Assembly (NCBI GenBank): GCA_011109175.1
Contig: RDEW01000013.1
Coordinates: 910,181 to 974,180 of the forward strand
DNA length: 64,000 nucleotides
Direction: 5' to 3'
Source: Dicyema japonicum
Taxonomy: Eukaryota; Dicyemida; Rhombozoa; Dicyemidae
A program made the position numbers and the translations under genes. How positions within the stretch are numbered: the stretch's first letter is position 1; every line of letters begins with the position of its first letter. Below the pieces are notes generated by a model. It was not told the origin of the DNA, did not search any database, and worked only from the letters and a program-made list of their open reading frames with translations. Below are positions 22,111-33,539 of the stretch, one piece after another.

Positions 22111-24020
22111 CTGACCCTATATGTTCAACATAAGTTGTGCTCTAAAAGCCTACAAGACTTGTTTGATAGTATTGGAAATCATATTGCCGAAAAATGTAGA
22201 AAATATATGACAAAATTATGATATTTTTAAGTTATACTTCGATTTGCAGTGGCGCGGACAAATTATTTCAATGAACTGCCTCCTTGCTCCTCGAGGATGC
22301 GATTTTATGGAGATCATCTTGGTCTTCTGCGTCATCTAGCATCATTTTTGAATTCTTTCGTTCTCTTGGATTGCAACTCGATATCTTTGTGAACACTCTA
22401 AGTATTTATTATTATATAGACCCCTGATCTCTCTTTGAGGAATCTGTAACAGCGAACGTAGATATCTTCTATGATGTGATTCCAATTTCTTCCCACTTTC
22501 CATAATTGTGGTTACCACATAGTACTTGTTTACAGTAACAAAGTTCTTAATTTTTAGATTTTGTAGGAAATCGATATCAGAAAAGTTTATTTTTAATGAT
22601 TTTTATTAAAGATATCCCGGGGAGTAGTTGAATTAGGAAACTACATACAAAATGAATATTTTATGTGGTGAGATCGATTTATTTTTAGGTGTCAAGTGGT
22701 TTTCATATTTTGGCGTTCAAATTGGCAAAATTTGATGAGGATGCTGACCACCAGGTAAATGTCCGGGTCTAAATTGTGTTTTAAAAGTATCTTGATGTTG
22801 CTGACAAATCCTTCTGCATTAAATTTCCTGAGGGTACAAACATGAGTAGAGGTAGAATGGTTGCCTCGAAAGTCGTTTCGAAGTCTTGACATTGGACTAA
22901 TTTTTTCAATTTCTGGAATGACATTAATCAAGTACCAGATCTTAGAGAGTTCTCATTGAGAACTTTAGATAGCTTTCTCTACGTTTTACGCCTTGGTTTT
23001 TTATTTATAGGCAAACCTCTTTGTTGAAATATCAATTCTGGAAATACAGCGGATACGTTGCAAACTCAATCGTATGGCCAATTGACCCTTCTCAGTGCCA
23101 CTTATTATTAGCAACAATAGCTTACTTATAAAGTCTCGAGTAGATCATTCATGTCAACGATCCCAATATTGTATTGAAACTCGAAACTTTCCGTTATCCG
23201 ATGACTTTATTTTTCATTCCGTTACCCCATTTTAAGGGAACCAAGTTGATTATAATGATCTTCATAAGGCAACGAACAACATATAGTACCGTCGTGGATT
23301 TACTAAACTCGAATAATCGGATGCAAAGCCTCCTTAACTTCTCTGAATCCGCCTTTTAGTTCTTATTAGTCCAGGGCGTTAGAAAAGAACAGACGAGTGG
23401 ATAGACTTAGTAAGGAGCTACAGGGTCCACTATATTTGACCAGCTTGACAGATTAGCAAACCGCTAATCGGCAAGACTAACAGAGATTGTCAGGTACCTC
23501 AGATTCATATTCGAATTTTAGAAAATAGATGATTCACTATACAACCATTCGGGACACGTGTATAAAAACCACTGAAGAAGTGATCCATACTTATTTTAAA
23601 ATTTCTAGTTTCCGATATCCGACATGTTTTCATCAAGAAAGGAGGGGGTCATAAGGTAATAAGGAAATCGTGCTAGAGTATTCTATAGTGCAGCAGAGCT
23701 ACTTCACCACCACATCAATGAACCAATAATGGTCACTAATTTATGATCGGAAAATAACGTGGTGTGTATAACTTCTCCGTAAATAGTAAATTGTGGTGAC
23801 TATGTTTGTTCGGCCTCTCCACATCAGAGTCAGTCGACAAATAATAAATTCTTTAATTAAACCGCGGAAATGCCACAAATGTTCTTTTATTGCCATACCA
23901 ACTAAAACGCAATTCTATGCCATTAAATCGGAAATTAACAGTTACTTGCGTATATTGGCAATTTTAATATATTTTATTGATTAAAAATTAGCGCTGTAAT
24001 AAATAGCCCGCAGTTTTTGA
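22110..24020. other. stretch without confident gene upstream of annexin
   Basis: Open frames occur at 22248-22392 plus (ARTNYFNELPPCSS start) and 22692-22931 minus, but neither has a recognisable motif or mini-intron partners that I could extend. No promoter element could be assigned to the annexin gene. Confidence 0.35.
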
Positions 24021-25227
24021 ATGTCGCATATGAAACTGGAAATTAAAGACTCAATTGGAACTTTGAAATCCTCGGTAAACTTTGATGCCAAAAATGAGGC
24101 AAATAGGCTCAACAAGGCCATGAAAGGAATGGGTTTGCGATTTCAATAATTCTTAGGGACCGACGAGGATGTCGTGATACAATTTCTAGGGCTCCCTTCA
24201 AGGCAGAAAAGATTAGTTTCAGAACTTTATCTTCAAATGTTCGGAAAAGTAAGAATATACAGCATTTTAGAATTTACACGATCAAATAAAGAGCGAATTG
24301 AGCGGGGACTTTAAAAATCTGGCACTTTCCCTACTGAAGAGTCCCGTCGACTTGGCCTGCGAGGCTATTCAGGCAGCCACGAAGGCATATCTGGTTTCAT
24401 AACTACTAGAAATCCGGTACTTCTGGACTAATACTCCTAATTACTGTACTATTAAGCAGAAGTAACGAGGAGAGATCCGAAATTTTAAAATTGTACGATT
24501 CACGTAAGCAATGTCGCCATTTCCGTAGAAAACAAGAAAACGCTGCTAAAATACGTCGAAACGAAGACCAGCGGAATTGCGAGAACTTTCATCTCCGAAT
24601 TACTGGAGGTCAGTAATATTTATATCTCCCAGAAAGGCGTGGTGGAACTGTCGGATTATGAGAAAGACAATTATTTGTATAATAATAAAATTGATCCTCT
24701 GATAAACCGAGATTCTTCGAAAAGGCGAGTTCAGCGAATGAGAGAGCTTTTAAGCACAAATCAGCCGATTATAGACACAAGTCTGTTCAACGAACTATTT
24801 CTCCAGCAAAACAGGTTTCAGGCGGCTGATTGCATCATGGCATATCAAAAAGTTGGGTTTTTTGTAAATTCAGCTAACTGGGAAAACAGTGCTCAATTCA
24901 ACTACTTCCAAGATAAACGAGACTGACAAACTTCTAATAGGACACCTCAGTTAGGTGAATGTAATTTTAGTCGATTGGATTGTTCATCCCGTCGGGTACT
25001 TCACCAATTGTCTCCAAGTTGCTTTCAAGGGGATTGGAACCGATGAGAATCTGCTCAACTTCATTATAGCCGACAGATGCGAGGTAAGTCCTGCAAGGTT
25101 ATACTAGAAAGATTTAGCGAATATTAGTGGTAATTACAAAACCGCAACAGGGAAATCACTCCAGTCTTTGATCAAAAGCGAAACATCTGGTGATTATCGC
25201 AAATTGTTGTTGAGTATTCTTCCATAA
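24021..25227 (+). CDS. annexin with eight mini-introns
   Basis: Nine exons: 24021-24132, 24157-24248, 24271-24384, 24410-24503, 24529-24608, 24633-24851, 24874-24949, 24971-25083, 25108-25227. They total 1020 nt and encode 339 aa, normal for a four-repeat annexin. Repeat 1 has the type-2 calcium site KAMKGMGTDEDVVIQFL and ends in LHDQIKSELSGDF. Repeat 2 has KKSGTSG and SRSNEERSEILKLYDSQNKK. Repeat 3 is the usual degenerate one. Repeat 4 has QVAFKGIGTDENLLNFIIAD and ends GKSLQSLIKSETSGDYRKLLL. Introns are 21-25 nt; seven are GT-AG, while the third (24385-24409) fits best as GC-AG. The first ATG in frame is used; a second lies three codons on. Annexins bind acidic membranes in a calcium-dependent way; the subtype is not determinable here. 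Confidence 0.95.
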
Positions 25228-25263
25228 TGATAATTCTAATGACTAATATGCTAACGATTTCTT

Positions 25264-26400
25264 GTGATTTTAACACAACAAATGACTTTAATTTACTCAA
25301 AGAATAATATTAGGATTGACTCGGAGACTCTGATGAAAGTAGCTGTGGAAGACTACTGTTGGTTCGGAGGGAATCACGGTTGTCGTGGGCAAAGACTTGT
25401 GAAAAGCGTAGATAACTTGCGTGTACGAGCAGAGGGAGCGACCTGGTTTGGTCTTGTAGTGACCTTCCGGTCTATTTCAGTTAAGAGTGTCTCGGGGAGA
25501 TTGTGAGTTTACACTCTACGTAATATTGAGTAGGTCCGGCCCTTAGCTGGAATTCAGGATGGAGTTCTAGTTCTTTAATGCTTTGATCTCGTGTTATTCC
25601 TGCGTTAAAATCAGGAGACACCCTTCAAACGGTTAAAGAAATATTTGAAGATGGCCATAAAAGGCTGTAGAAACTAGGCTCTTCCGTCTTAAAAAAGGGC
25701 CCGAGATTTTATCTTAACTGTGATGACTGTTCATTTCACTTTAACTTCCAAGTGACAAATGCGAGAAATATCAGTAGTCACAGGAATACGAGGCCCTACT
25801 ACTCCAACTATCCCGTATCGGGGCACCACCGACTTTGATAAAATGGAAAATGAATCTTCTGCACAAGCAATACTCGATATCAGATATGGATCCGAATTGT
25901 CGGAGAGAATCGAGCTGAAAAAAGGAGACCCATCCGGGATCGATCGTAAGTCCCCTTCTGTTCAACGTTGTCATGGTAAACCTTCAAATTCCGAAATGTC
26001 AAAGCACTAGAACATTGATTTATGCTGACGACATTCTTTTTATAAGAAATCTGATATAGAAGCAATCAAGAGTTTATGAATCATGGTTGGAACTCTCTGA
26101 GGCCACGTGCCAGTACGTGTGAATAGTTCTATGATGGAAGCAGACATTGATGTTCAAGTTACGGTAGGACTCGTGTACCATTATCTATTATTTATTCCCT
26201 ATTAACGTTTCCCTTTGAGAATTAATGACGTTAAAGTCAAGATACATGAAGCATTCTCAAATTCTAAGCCACACAACCATTGTTGGACAACTCAAGAAGG
26301 TTCCAAAATGTGAGGTCATGTGGTTTACCAGTAGTGGTGACCTTCAGTGTCAAATATGAAAAAGAATCATTCTGGCACCAGTTACTTCAATGGGGTATTT
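25264..26400 (+). mobile_element. LINE reverse-transcriptase remnant (YADDILF)
   Basis: At 25950-26060 the frame reads SPLLFNVVMVNLQIPKCQST then RTLIYADDILFIRN, the palm motif of a non-LTR reverse transcriptase. Further down, near 26300, KCEVMWFTSSGD corresponds to the thumb-side KCEVM.F motif. The 80-codon frame at 25264-25506 may be an upstream part but is not diagnostic. Confidence 0.7.
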
Positions 26401-26579
26401 TTTAACCATTTTTACAGTGATTAACCAATTTAATTTAATTTGGTTATTGGAAAATTAATCGGCCAGAAATTGTTTTATTTTAATTATTTTTTTTAATTTT
26501 GTTACTATTTTTTATTTATTTTAAATACATGTTATAAATTGATTTTGTGGTGTTGTAGTGTTCATTTAATGACAGGTTT

Positions 26580-28159
26580 GTATTATTTTCCAATTATTAA
26601 AACCATTAGAACTCAGAGGCAAAAATAAGGAATGAATTTCAAAAGAAATTCTCAGAAACTTGTACATATTTACAAGAACGCCTTAAGGAGATTTATTTTT
26701 CGAAAAATGTTTTAAGATGGTAAGATCATCTAAGCAATATTACAAGTTCAAAATGACATTCCTGAATGAGCTATACTATGTGAAGCAGACAGAACACTCT
26801 ATACGACAGAGAACAAGAAAACAGCTTACTACCAAGTAAATCGAGATATTCCAATTCTCTGTAAGGAAAATATTTCAACTTTGATTTACGCAGGATAATC
26901 AGCAAGACTAACGGATAAAATACGGAGAAGTGTGATGTTAAAGAAAATTGAGGAATGGAAATCTCATTCAGCTATTATTGAAAAATTCTTACTGAAAACT
27001 AAACCTTATCTGTGATCGGATATAGAAAGAAACAATCAGGAGAAAGATCAAGGATATCAATTATTAATGATATTAAAATAATCGGAAAGAAACTTTATAC
27101 AAGTGAATCCCAGTTTCGATAACCCAAATTTTGAATTGAATCGGAGGTTTTTATAGAAGCCTTTAACTAAATGGAAATAATGAAATTCTAATTATGAAAA
27201 TGTGAATCATTTTGGAGATATGGAAAGGAGTTGACTAATGAGAGTTTCAATGTTGAGAGACGACTGACTGGAGAAGAAAATGTATCCTCCAATATATCAA
27301 AAGGATTATTTGAAGTTATAAATTCCCTTCCCTAACTGGAATGCGCCTGGATGTGATGGCGTCTATAATTTCTCCGTTCATATTTTTAATTCTCTCCATG
27401 GTGGAATGAAGTGGTGAAAGTTTTAAACGGGAATCTAGTCCGGGGGATTGTTTATACCAGGGCTACCTACTTGGTCCGAACTGTAGAAATCCGAATTTTC
27501 AAAAAGATCTTTTCCCGATAACATGAATGCCATCGCTCTACAAGCTTATGTACTAATCGGGGAATATGTGAACGCATTCAATCTCCTCAATGAATGGCCA
27601 AAGGAAGAGATCAGGGAGCTAAGTAACAGCCCTCATTAATAAATCACTATAAAGTAAATAAGTATTGATTGTTTACTACATGGGTGAATGTCAAGAAAGT
27701 TTTGACTCTGTGGACAATATTTTTTTATTGGAAGTCCTCGTTATCTCGGAATAGATTGTTGATAATTTTTTAATATGGAGTGAGCCTTGAACTCAATAAT
27801 GATATTTGTGATATACCGATGAAGGAGGAATTTTACGAGGCGACAAACTTCTCCTATGCTATTTGTGTTAGTCTCCGACCCACTTAGCAGACCTCTATCT
27901 AGAAGTGTCCAAAATGGCTTCCAAAAGGAACAATCCACACACTCAGAAGCTTTGTTCTGTCTTATTCAGGACAAATCTATTCTTTTCAGAGCCGAATGGA
28001 CTTTGTGGATATGGCAAGAAATGGAAGAAGACTGTTGTTCTTTGTGTACTAAATGTGGAGATGTTTCATAGAGAATATGTTAGAAGACATAATGAAATTA
28101 TAAGGTGTTATTCTGATATTAATGTTCCCTGTTCTACTGATCCCTTCCTTCGAACGTTG
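26580..28159 (+). mobile_element. decayed LINE with W.APG.DG / RRHNEI signatures
   Basis: Near 27320 the translation gives LPNWNAPGCDGVYNF; near 27680 a broken YYMGECQESFDSVDNIFLLEV (the .D..KAFD... motif); near 28030-28100 CVLNVEMFHREYVRRHNEIIRC. Order and motifs are those of LINEs with a C-terminal zinc-binding C..C/YVRRHNE region and restriction-like nuclease. All frames are interrupted. The hAT copy at 28168 is inserted at its end. Confidence 0.65.
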
Positions 28160-28837
28160 GTCTAGACTAGTTGTTCCCAACCTGGGTTCCGCGAAATTTA
28201 TTATATAATATTTAATTATTAAAATATATTAAACATCCATGCTTATATCTTGTTTCTGTTTGGGTTTGTACTCAATTTTATAAGATTTTAACGAGAAGCA
28301 ATAACAGGTTGGAAATGTCCTATTTTGCCAAGGATGACAACTTAATAGACCAGAATATTTTATGAAGTATAGAATTATTTTAATTAAACAGTGAGTTATC
28401 TTGTAGCATGTTGTGGAGAGGAAAATACAATTGCGAAAATCTTATAGAGCCATGTTCAAAAAAGATCATCCGTACAGAAGTAAGATGGTTGTCACGTGGA
28501 AAGGTATTGGAACGTTTGTTCGAATTACGAAACGAATTTGATGACGGTTGGGTTCAAAATCCATTCAAAGCCAAAGTAATACCAGCAAATCTAACATCAA
28601 TTGAATATGAACATCTTATTGATTTGAGATCAGAATCAACGTTAAATCAGATATATAAAATGAATCCCTTTTAATTTTTTGAGAGCTTATATTTCAAAAT
28701 ATCCTGATATCTCAGAAAAGGCATGATTACAATTTAATTAAAAATTGTAATCATTGAATTGGAAGGGTTCCGCAAAAAATAAATTAGCCTAACAGGGTTC
28801 CGCGAGCACCTTAAGGTTGGGAACCACTGGTCTAGAC
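28160..28837 (+). mobile_element. internally deleted hAT transposon with 8-bp target duplication
   Basis: The element 28168-28829 is bounded by inverted ends TAGTTGTTCCCAACC and the reverse of CAGTGGTTCCCAACC, flanked by GTCTAGAC at 28160-28167 and 28830-28837. Inside, an 88-codon frame (28408-28674) reads MLWRGKYNCENLIEPC then IRTEVRWLSRGKVLERLFEL, the conserved VRWLSRGKVL motif of hAT transposases related to ZBED5/Buster. At 662 bp it lacks most of the transposase, so it is non-autonomous. Confidence 0.9.
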
Positions 28838-28926
28838 TAGAGCATGAAAATACCACGACTTATTTGGGTTCTGTCACGGATGATTTTAATGAGAAAACTG
28901 GTCAAGTGACGTACAGAAGGCCTTAA

Positions 28927-29893
28927 GTTTGTTTCGAGGTCATTTTGACTGAGGATTTTCATGTCAAGTGTACATCCGAACATAAAGCTGTGGCTGGAGA
29001 ATTATCTGGCGATCTTTTTTCTGTCTCCGATTCTATTTGTTTCTACACGATGTCCAATAATTAAAGACTATGATGCCATACTTCTATCCTATGGACGATC
29101 TTATTATTGCCACTGTGAATAGTTCTTCCTGAGTGGCTGCCGCGGTGGTCCAGTCTCACCTTAGCCAGTTGACGCAATGCTATCGGCATATAGATCAAAG
29201 TTCATTCCTTTTACTACGGATAGGATAATTGGTGAACATGAATTATTAATCGGTGACGACCCACGTGAGACTCTGGCGTATCCAGTTGATCTCCATGCAA
29301 TAATAAGAGGCAGCGCAACATCGATTAAATCAACTGGGACTATTTTTATGGTAGGCTTTATTTACATTAAATAGCAGTTTATTTTTGAAAGATTATAGCC
29401 GAATTACTTACTAAATGTATTTTTTTTCAATTTCCAAAATTTTGTATAATGATGTTCGCACTTTCCGAAGTGCTATATCAGTTATAGCTCCCCACAGGTA
29501 GAACACACACTTTATTTTAAGCAAAGAACAGTTATTATAACTAATCGTAGATGGAGAACCAAGGAATGCTCCTCACTTATTGTTTTCTTTTTCTTGGGTG
29601 TGTCCTTTTTAGACAATCCAGTTCCGCAGAGAATCTCCACTGATGATGACGTCACTCGTCAAACCCTTTTAGCAGCGAGAATCGAACCCGTGACCTGAGC
29701 CACTTCAACCCGACACCTAACCACTGTGCCCCCAAAATTTTGTATATTTTATTAAATAGCATTTTGTCTACTTGACTAAGATTTCTTTTCCTTCTAGTGG
29801 CGTCATCGAATCCGCTTTAGTCTGAAGACGCCCAATGACTGGCCGGAATTAAAGGATTTCATCTCTTCATTCCAATTCTGGAATCTACCATAG
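28927..29893 (+). CDS. unidentified mini-intron gene, 5' end not found
   Basis: Inferred exons are 28927?-29038, 29067-29114, 29134-29167, 29194-29350 and 29798-29893, with introns of 28, 19 and 26 nt and a final intron of 447 nt containing a SINE. The spliced frame is continuous from FEVILTEDFHVKCTSEHKAV through DAILLSYG, SKFIPFTTDRIIGEHELLIG and DDPRETLAYPVDLHA to WRHRIRFSLKTPNDWPELKD and a stop. I do not recognise the family. The tract GTAGGC...AATAG just after 29350 also fits a 24-nt intron but leads to an early stop. Upstream lies decayed LINE and the hAT, so the gene may be truncated. The 19-nt intron is the weakest join. Confidence 0.45.
29448..29731 (-). mobile_element. tRNA-derived SINE with 14-bp target duplication
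   Basis: The SINE is flanked by CCAAAATTTTGTAT at 29434-29447 and 29732-29745. Minus strand: box A-like CAGTGGTTAGGTGTCGGG, box B-like ACGGGTTCGATTCTCG, body with GACGAGTGACGTCATCATCA and TCTGCGGAACTGGATTGTC, tail with CTGTTCTTTGCTTAAAATAA and GGGGAGCTATAACTGATATA. It sits in the last intron of the unidentified gene ending at 29893. Confidence 0.85.
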
Positions 29894-30169
29894 ATTCCCG
29901 GATAACTCCCTCTGGATCACTGTACCTACACGAGCTCAACCATTTTTGACTTTATTATATGAACATATATCGAATACATCGATTTCTGTAAGGCGAAATA
30001 ATTACAGCCTGCGCTATCCAGCATAATTGTCCACGTGAGATAAAACCTCGTCCAAGGTCACTTAGGAAATTTCTTTCTTTTTAACTCGGTGATCCTGAGG
30101 GTGATAATAATAAATAATTACAGCCTAAAAATCAGAATACAACACAAATGTGACGTTAAAATATAAAAA

Positions 30170-31320
30170 ACGAATTGCACTGGAAGTTATCCCTCAAGCT
30201 TGTAATCGACTATTGGAGGATGGATTTTATTATATATGATAATTTTTCTCTATTTTTTGCGATCTCTGGCTGGACATTTAATTTTTATATCATTGTCGGA
30301 CTATGCCGTTGCATTTTCGAAAAGATATTGGGATTCAACGTGCATGGAATAGGATTTGCTCATTAAAATTGGAAACCCTTTTGTTGCGATTTGAGATTAT
30401 TGGACAATTCTATAATAATTTCAGTCTCCTCATTTTGAATTATTTACTTGAATCACAATCATTTTGTGACTCAATCTGTCATTCAGATATTCTCTAACAC
30501 GATAAACACAAGCATTAATGTATTCGTTTAACGCAGGTCTTTGTATTATTATTGTCTCATGGGTTAAAGGAAAAGAGAATACAGTTGAGTTGGGATCCGA
30601 TTGTTCGGTCTTGGACTACCCCACATTCTGCAATAATTTTAATGAGATTAGAAAATTTCATAATTTTTACTGAGAAAAATGATTCTTTGATAAATTTCCT
30701 CTGTCGGCTTTTCAAAGAATATTTGATACATCAATTTTCTGAGACGTTTCTTTGTATAATGTTCATTAATGATTATAAAATGTGTGGATTTAATCTGACG
30801 ATACTTTTCATGACGATTTGTACAACCAACGTCTTTCGACATCTTCTAAAATATTCATCAGCATACTGATTAATGTTTTTACGTACAAACGACACAACGT
30901 GCAATACAAGATTTTATTTGAGTATTTTTTAATATATTTAGAAACCCTAGATCACCACCGTTATTATAGGAAATATGCGTAAAACCATAATAGTTATCGT
31001 TTCACACGTGTAGCAATCACACAGGCCTTTAATTTAACTCTTTCTTCGCGATTTTTAAAGCGATTTTTCGGATCAATCTCGTCCTCTTTCCTGGTTTTTA
31101 GTATTGGCCGTATTATTGCCTGTTTCCATAATAATGATATCACATTCTGGTTAATTGAATAGTTGAAAACCGACGTAGAAAAGTGACTCCCCGTGTCTTT
31201 TTTGCGGAATTTTTGATCACAATATATTCAATAATAATAAATTTTTTTAATTTTTAAATTTATTGAACCACAAATAATTTAAATATATATAATTTCAAAT
31301 AAATTGTAAATACGCGTTGA
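30170..31320. other. unassigned region with a block repeated inverted at 46375-46445
   Basis: ATATTCATCAG...TGTTTTTACGTAC...AACGTGCAATACAAGATT at about 30850-30915 recurs in reverse orientation at 46375-46445. Several short open frames (30175-30497, 30552-30869) surround it but carry no motif I can name. Probably a decayed transposon. Confidence 0.35.
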
Positions 31321-31321
31321 T

Positions 31322-32180
31322 ATGGTTTGCACGTTTATAGTTTATTCTTTAAGGGTGTTAAAGGAATAAAGAGACATTTGAAACGAGTAAATGCTCCCAA
31401 AAAGTGGATGCTCAGTAAGTTTGCCTAAATCTCACAAACAGAGAGAGTGTATTCCGATGGCATTGATATTTCGAGAGTACTTCAAATTTGCCCTAAACTA
31501 CCAGGAGACAAAGAAAATAGCCGAAAGAAGGATCGTAATGGTCGACAGGGAAATCATAACGCATCATCGCTTTCCGATCGGCCTAATGAGTAAGCTTAGT
31601 TCTCTATGGAAGACGTGATCTTCCTCTCCAAGGTGAACAAGCACTACAGGATGCTCCACGATGCCAAGGGAAGATTCAAGCCGACTCCTATGGAGAAGCC
31701 GTGGCTGAGGTATACAAAGATCTCATGTCCCCAGGTGAAGCTCTGCAAGGTTAAGAAAACTGTACACACGTGACAGTCGGACAATCCGCTTTCCAAATCT
31801 CGCAGTAAAGGCTAACGACAATATAATGTTCCATTTGTCCACTGGGTAAATTAGGGACCACATAACCGTGGACAAAGGCTGGAGTTATTCCTCATCTCTA
31901 GGGAATCTGTGCATCATAACCGGGGGACGTAACTTTGGTATAGTTGGGGTGGTCAACAAGATTGAAAGACACCCTGGTGTGTATGACATTGTGTACGTGG
32001 AAGATCAGGCTCACAACAAGTTTTGTACTCGGTTTGGTGTTTGAATGAATTTAGGATGCAAAATATATTTATTGGACGGGGGAATACTTCATGGATTTCG
32101 TTTACCACTGATAAGGACATTAACCTATGGCTGACAGAGACTGAATCAAAATGCCAAGATAAAGGAACTGTTATGGATTG
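31322..32180 (+). pseudogene. ribosomal protein S4 (eS4) pseudogene retaining mini-introns
   Basis: After ATG (31322) a 29-nt GT-AG segment (31325-31353) precedes GVKGIKRHLKRVNAPKKWML. After a +1 shift with loss of about eight residues comes SHKQRECIPMALIFREYFKF, then HHRFPIGLM. A 23-nt intron at 31590-31612 is followed by NVIFLSKVNKHYRMLHDAKG and VKLCKVKK. Another shift and deletion leads to RDSRTIRF, LSTG, then TAA at 31847-31849 where the family has lysine, then RDHITV, NLCIITGGRNFGIVGVV and RHPGVYDIVYVED. These are the eS4 signatures in order. The stop, two frameshifts and degraded C-terminus mark it non-functional; retained introns mean a DNA-level duplicate rather than a retrocopy. The functional gene should be elsewhere in the genome. 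Confidence 0.85.
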
Positions 32181-32451
32181 AATAGTCTAACTCGTTTTTT
32201 ATTTATTGATACATTCTTTTTGTTGATTGCTGTGCTTTGAGAGGCCAGCGCAAGGGAACCTTAAGTTTCCCTAATTATTAGTGAATCCGTTTTACTTCTT
32301 TATGGATATTATCGATTTTTAAAGAGGCAAATTACGATTGTAGAAGACCTGAAGTAGCTCACTGAAAATGTACTTGTCCACACCTTATCTTTGACGTTAC
32401 TTGATTTAAACCTGAATGGATACTACAGTGAACAAATGGTCAAACAGCGTC

Positions 32452-32540
32452 TCCCTGACTGCGTGGCTATTCCCTCTCAGGATGGAGAGCGACATTCACT
32501 CAAATAACCAACAGAGCTCACGGGGATCGCCTATTTGTGC
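32452..32540 (+). repeat. dispersed repeat shared with 6600-6720
   Basis: See 6600-6720. Here it lies inside a 106-codon open frame (32416-32736) with no recognisable motif. The frame may be part of the same unknown element. Confidence 0.45.
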
Positions 32541-33539
32541 AGAAATCAAATTCCCTAGACGACTCAAGAATTCCAGCGTCGCAGACTTAAGGGAACCATA
32601 CGCAGATTATTTGGAGAACATTGGAGTTACAGTCAATGATAACACATGCATACTGAAAGTACCATTACTAAATTCGGAAAGCCAGGATATTCAGGGATTT
32701 AATTGGAGAATTCATCAAAAATATATTGGGCGATAGACTTTAAATGAGCGATCAAAGGTATAACTGGGAGATAGTCATATTATTAGCAACATACAATTAA
32801 CCTAAGATATTATATTTCATCTTCGGACAGATTATCTTCCACGTTCTCTCTCAAAATGTCTTTATACTCCATAATCCCCGGTGTTATAATGAACATTGAC
32901 TAAATGGAAAACTCAGAGATATTTCATGCATGAATTACCGGAAATTAATAAACGCCTGATTTCGATTGAGTCAACTCATCCTCACCAAAGTCAATGGAGC
33001 TTCGAGGGAGACTATTATCGTCTACCGTCAGGGGCAACATTATTAATACCTGAAGGAGTCAATAATAAACACAAATAACTTAAATAATAAAATAACCTCT
33101 CAAGACCACTTTGAACCTTCAACCTTGACTTCCTGAAGGCCAAATAAATAGACCCAGGCTTTGTGATCAACGATGAAGGTCTTTGAGCTATTTTTTCAGA
33201 TGATGAATCATAGGATGATAACCACGTGTACTTTGAGTATATTTTAGTAGCCAAAGGGATCACGTTTTTACAGAGTTCCTCGATGTTCTGCTCCTTTGGG
33301 GACAAGTCGAGACGAGTCTGAGTAATGGAAACGAGGCGAGTTGAGTTTGCTAACTTTCAGACCACAGGATGAGGGGAGGGAAACAAAAACTAAATTTTTG
33401 AATTACTAAGTTTGTTGTGATTTGGCGGATCTCAGTTGAACGATGTGAAGTTTATCGATGTTTTTTCCCGCTAATTTTGTTCGCCAGGTAGACTGAGTGC
33501 TGACCGTCAAAGTTACCACAAGAATTTTGACTGTGCTCT

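Noticed and set aside
22248-22392. Frame ARTNYFNELPPCSS... as an exon
   Set aside because: Flanking AG and GT are present but no neighbouring exon joins in frame, and no motif is recognisable.
24021-25227. Ciliate origin suggested by tiny introns
   Set aside because: Annexin ends at TAA with the family's normal C-terminus, TAA/TAG/TGA never appear inside confident exons, and gene content (annexin, cadherin-like domain, LINEs with 2A) fits an animal. Heterotrich ciliates with 15-nt introns are not formally excluded but fit worse.
29177-29374. ATG at 29177 as a gene start
   Set aside because: It falls inside a 26-nt GT-AG intron that joins two frames; the downstream frame is more likely an internal exon.
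31391-31618. The 75-codon frame at 31391 as an independent gene
   Set aside because: It is the central part of the ribosomal protein S4 pseudogene, read from an internal ATG after the frameshift.
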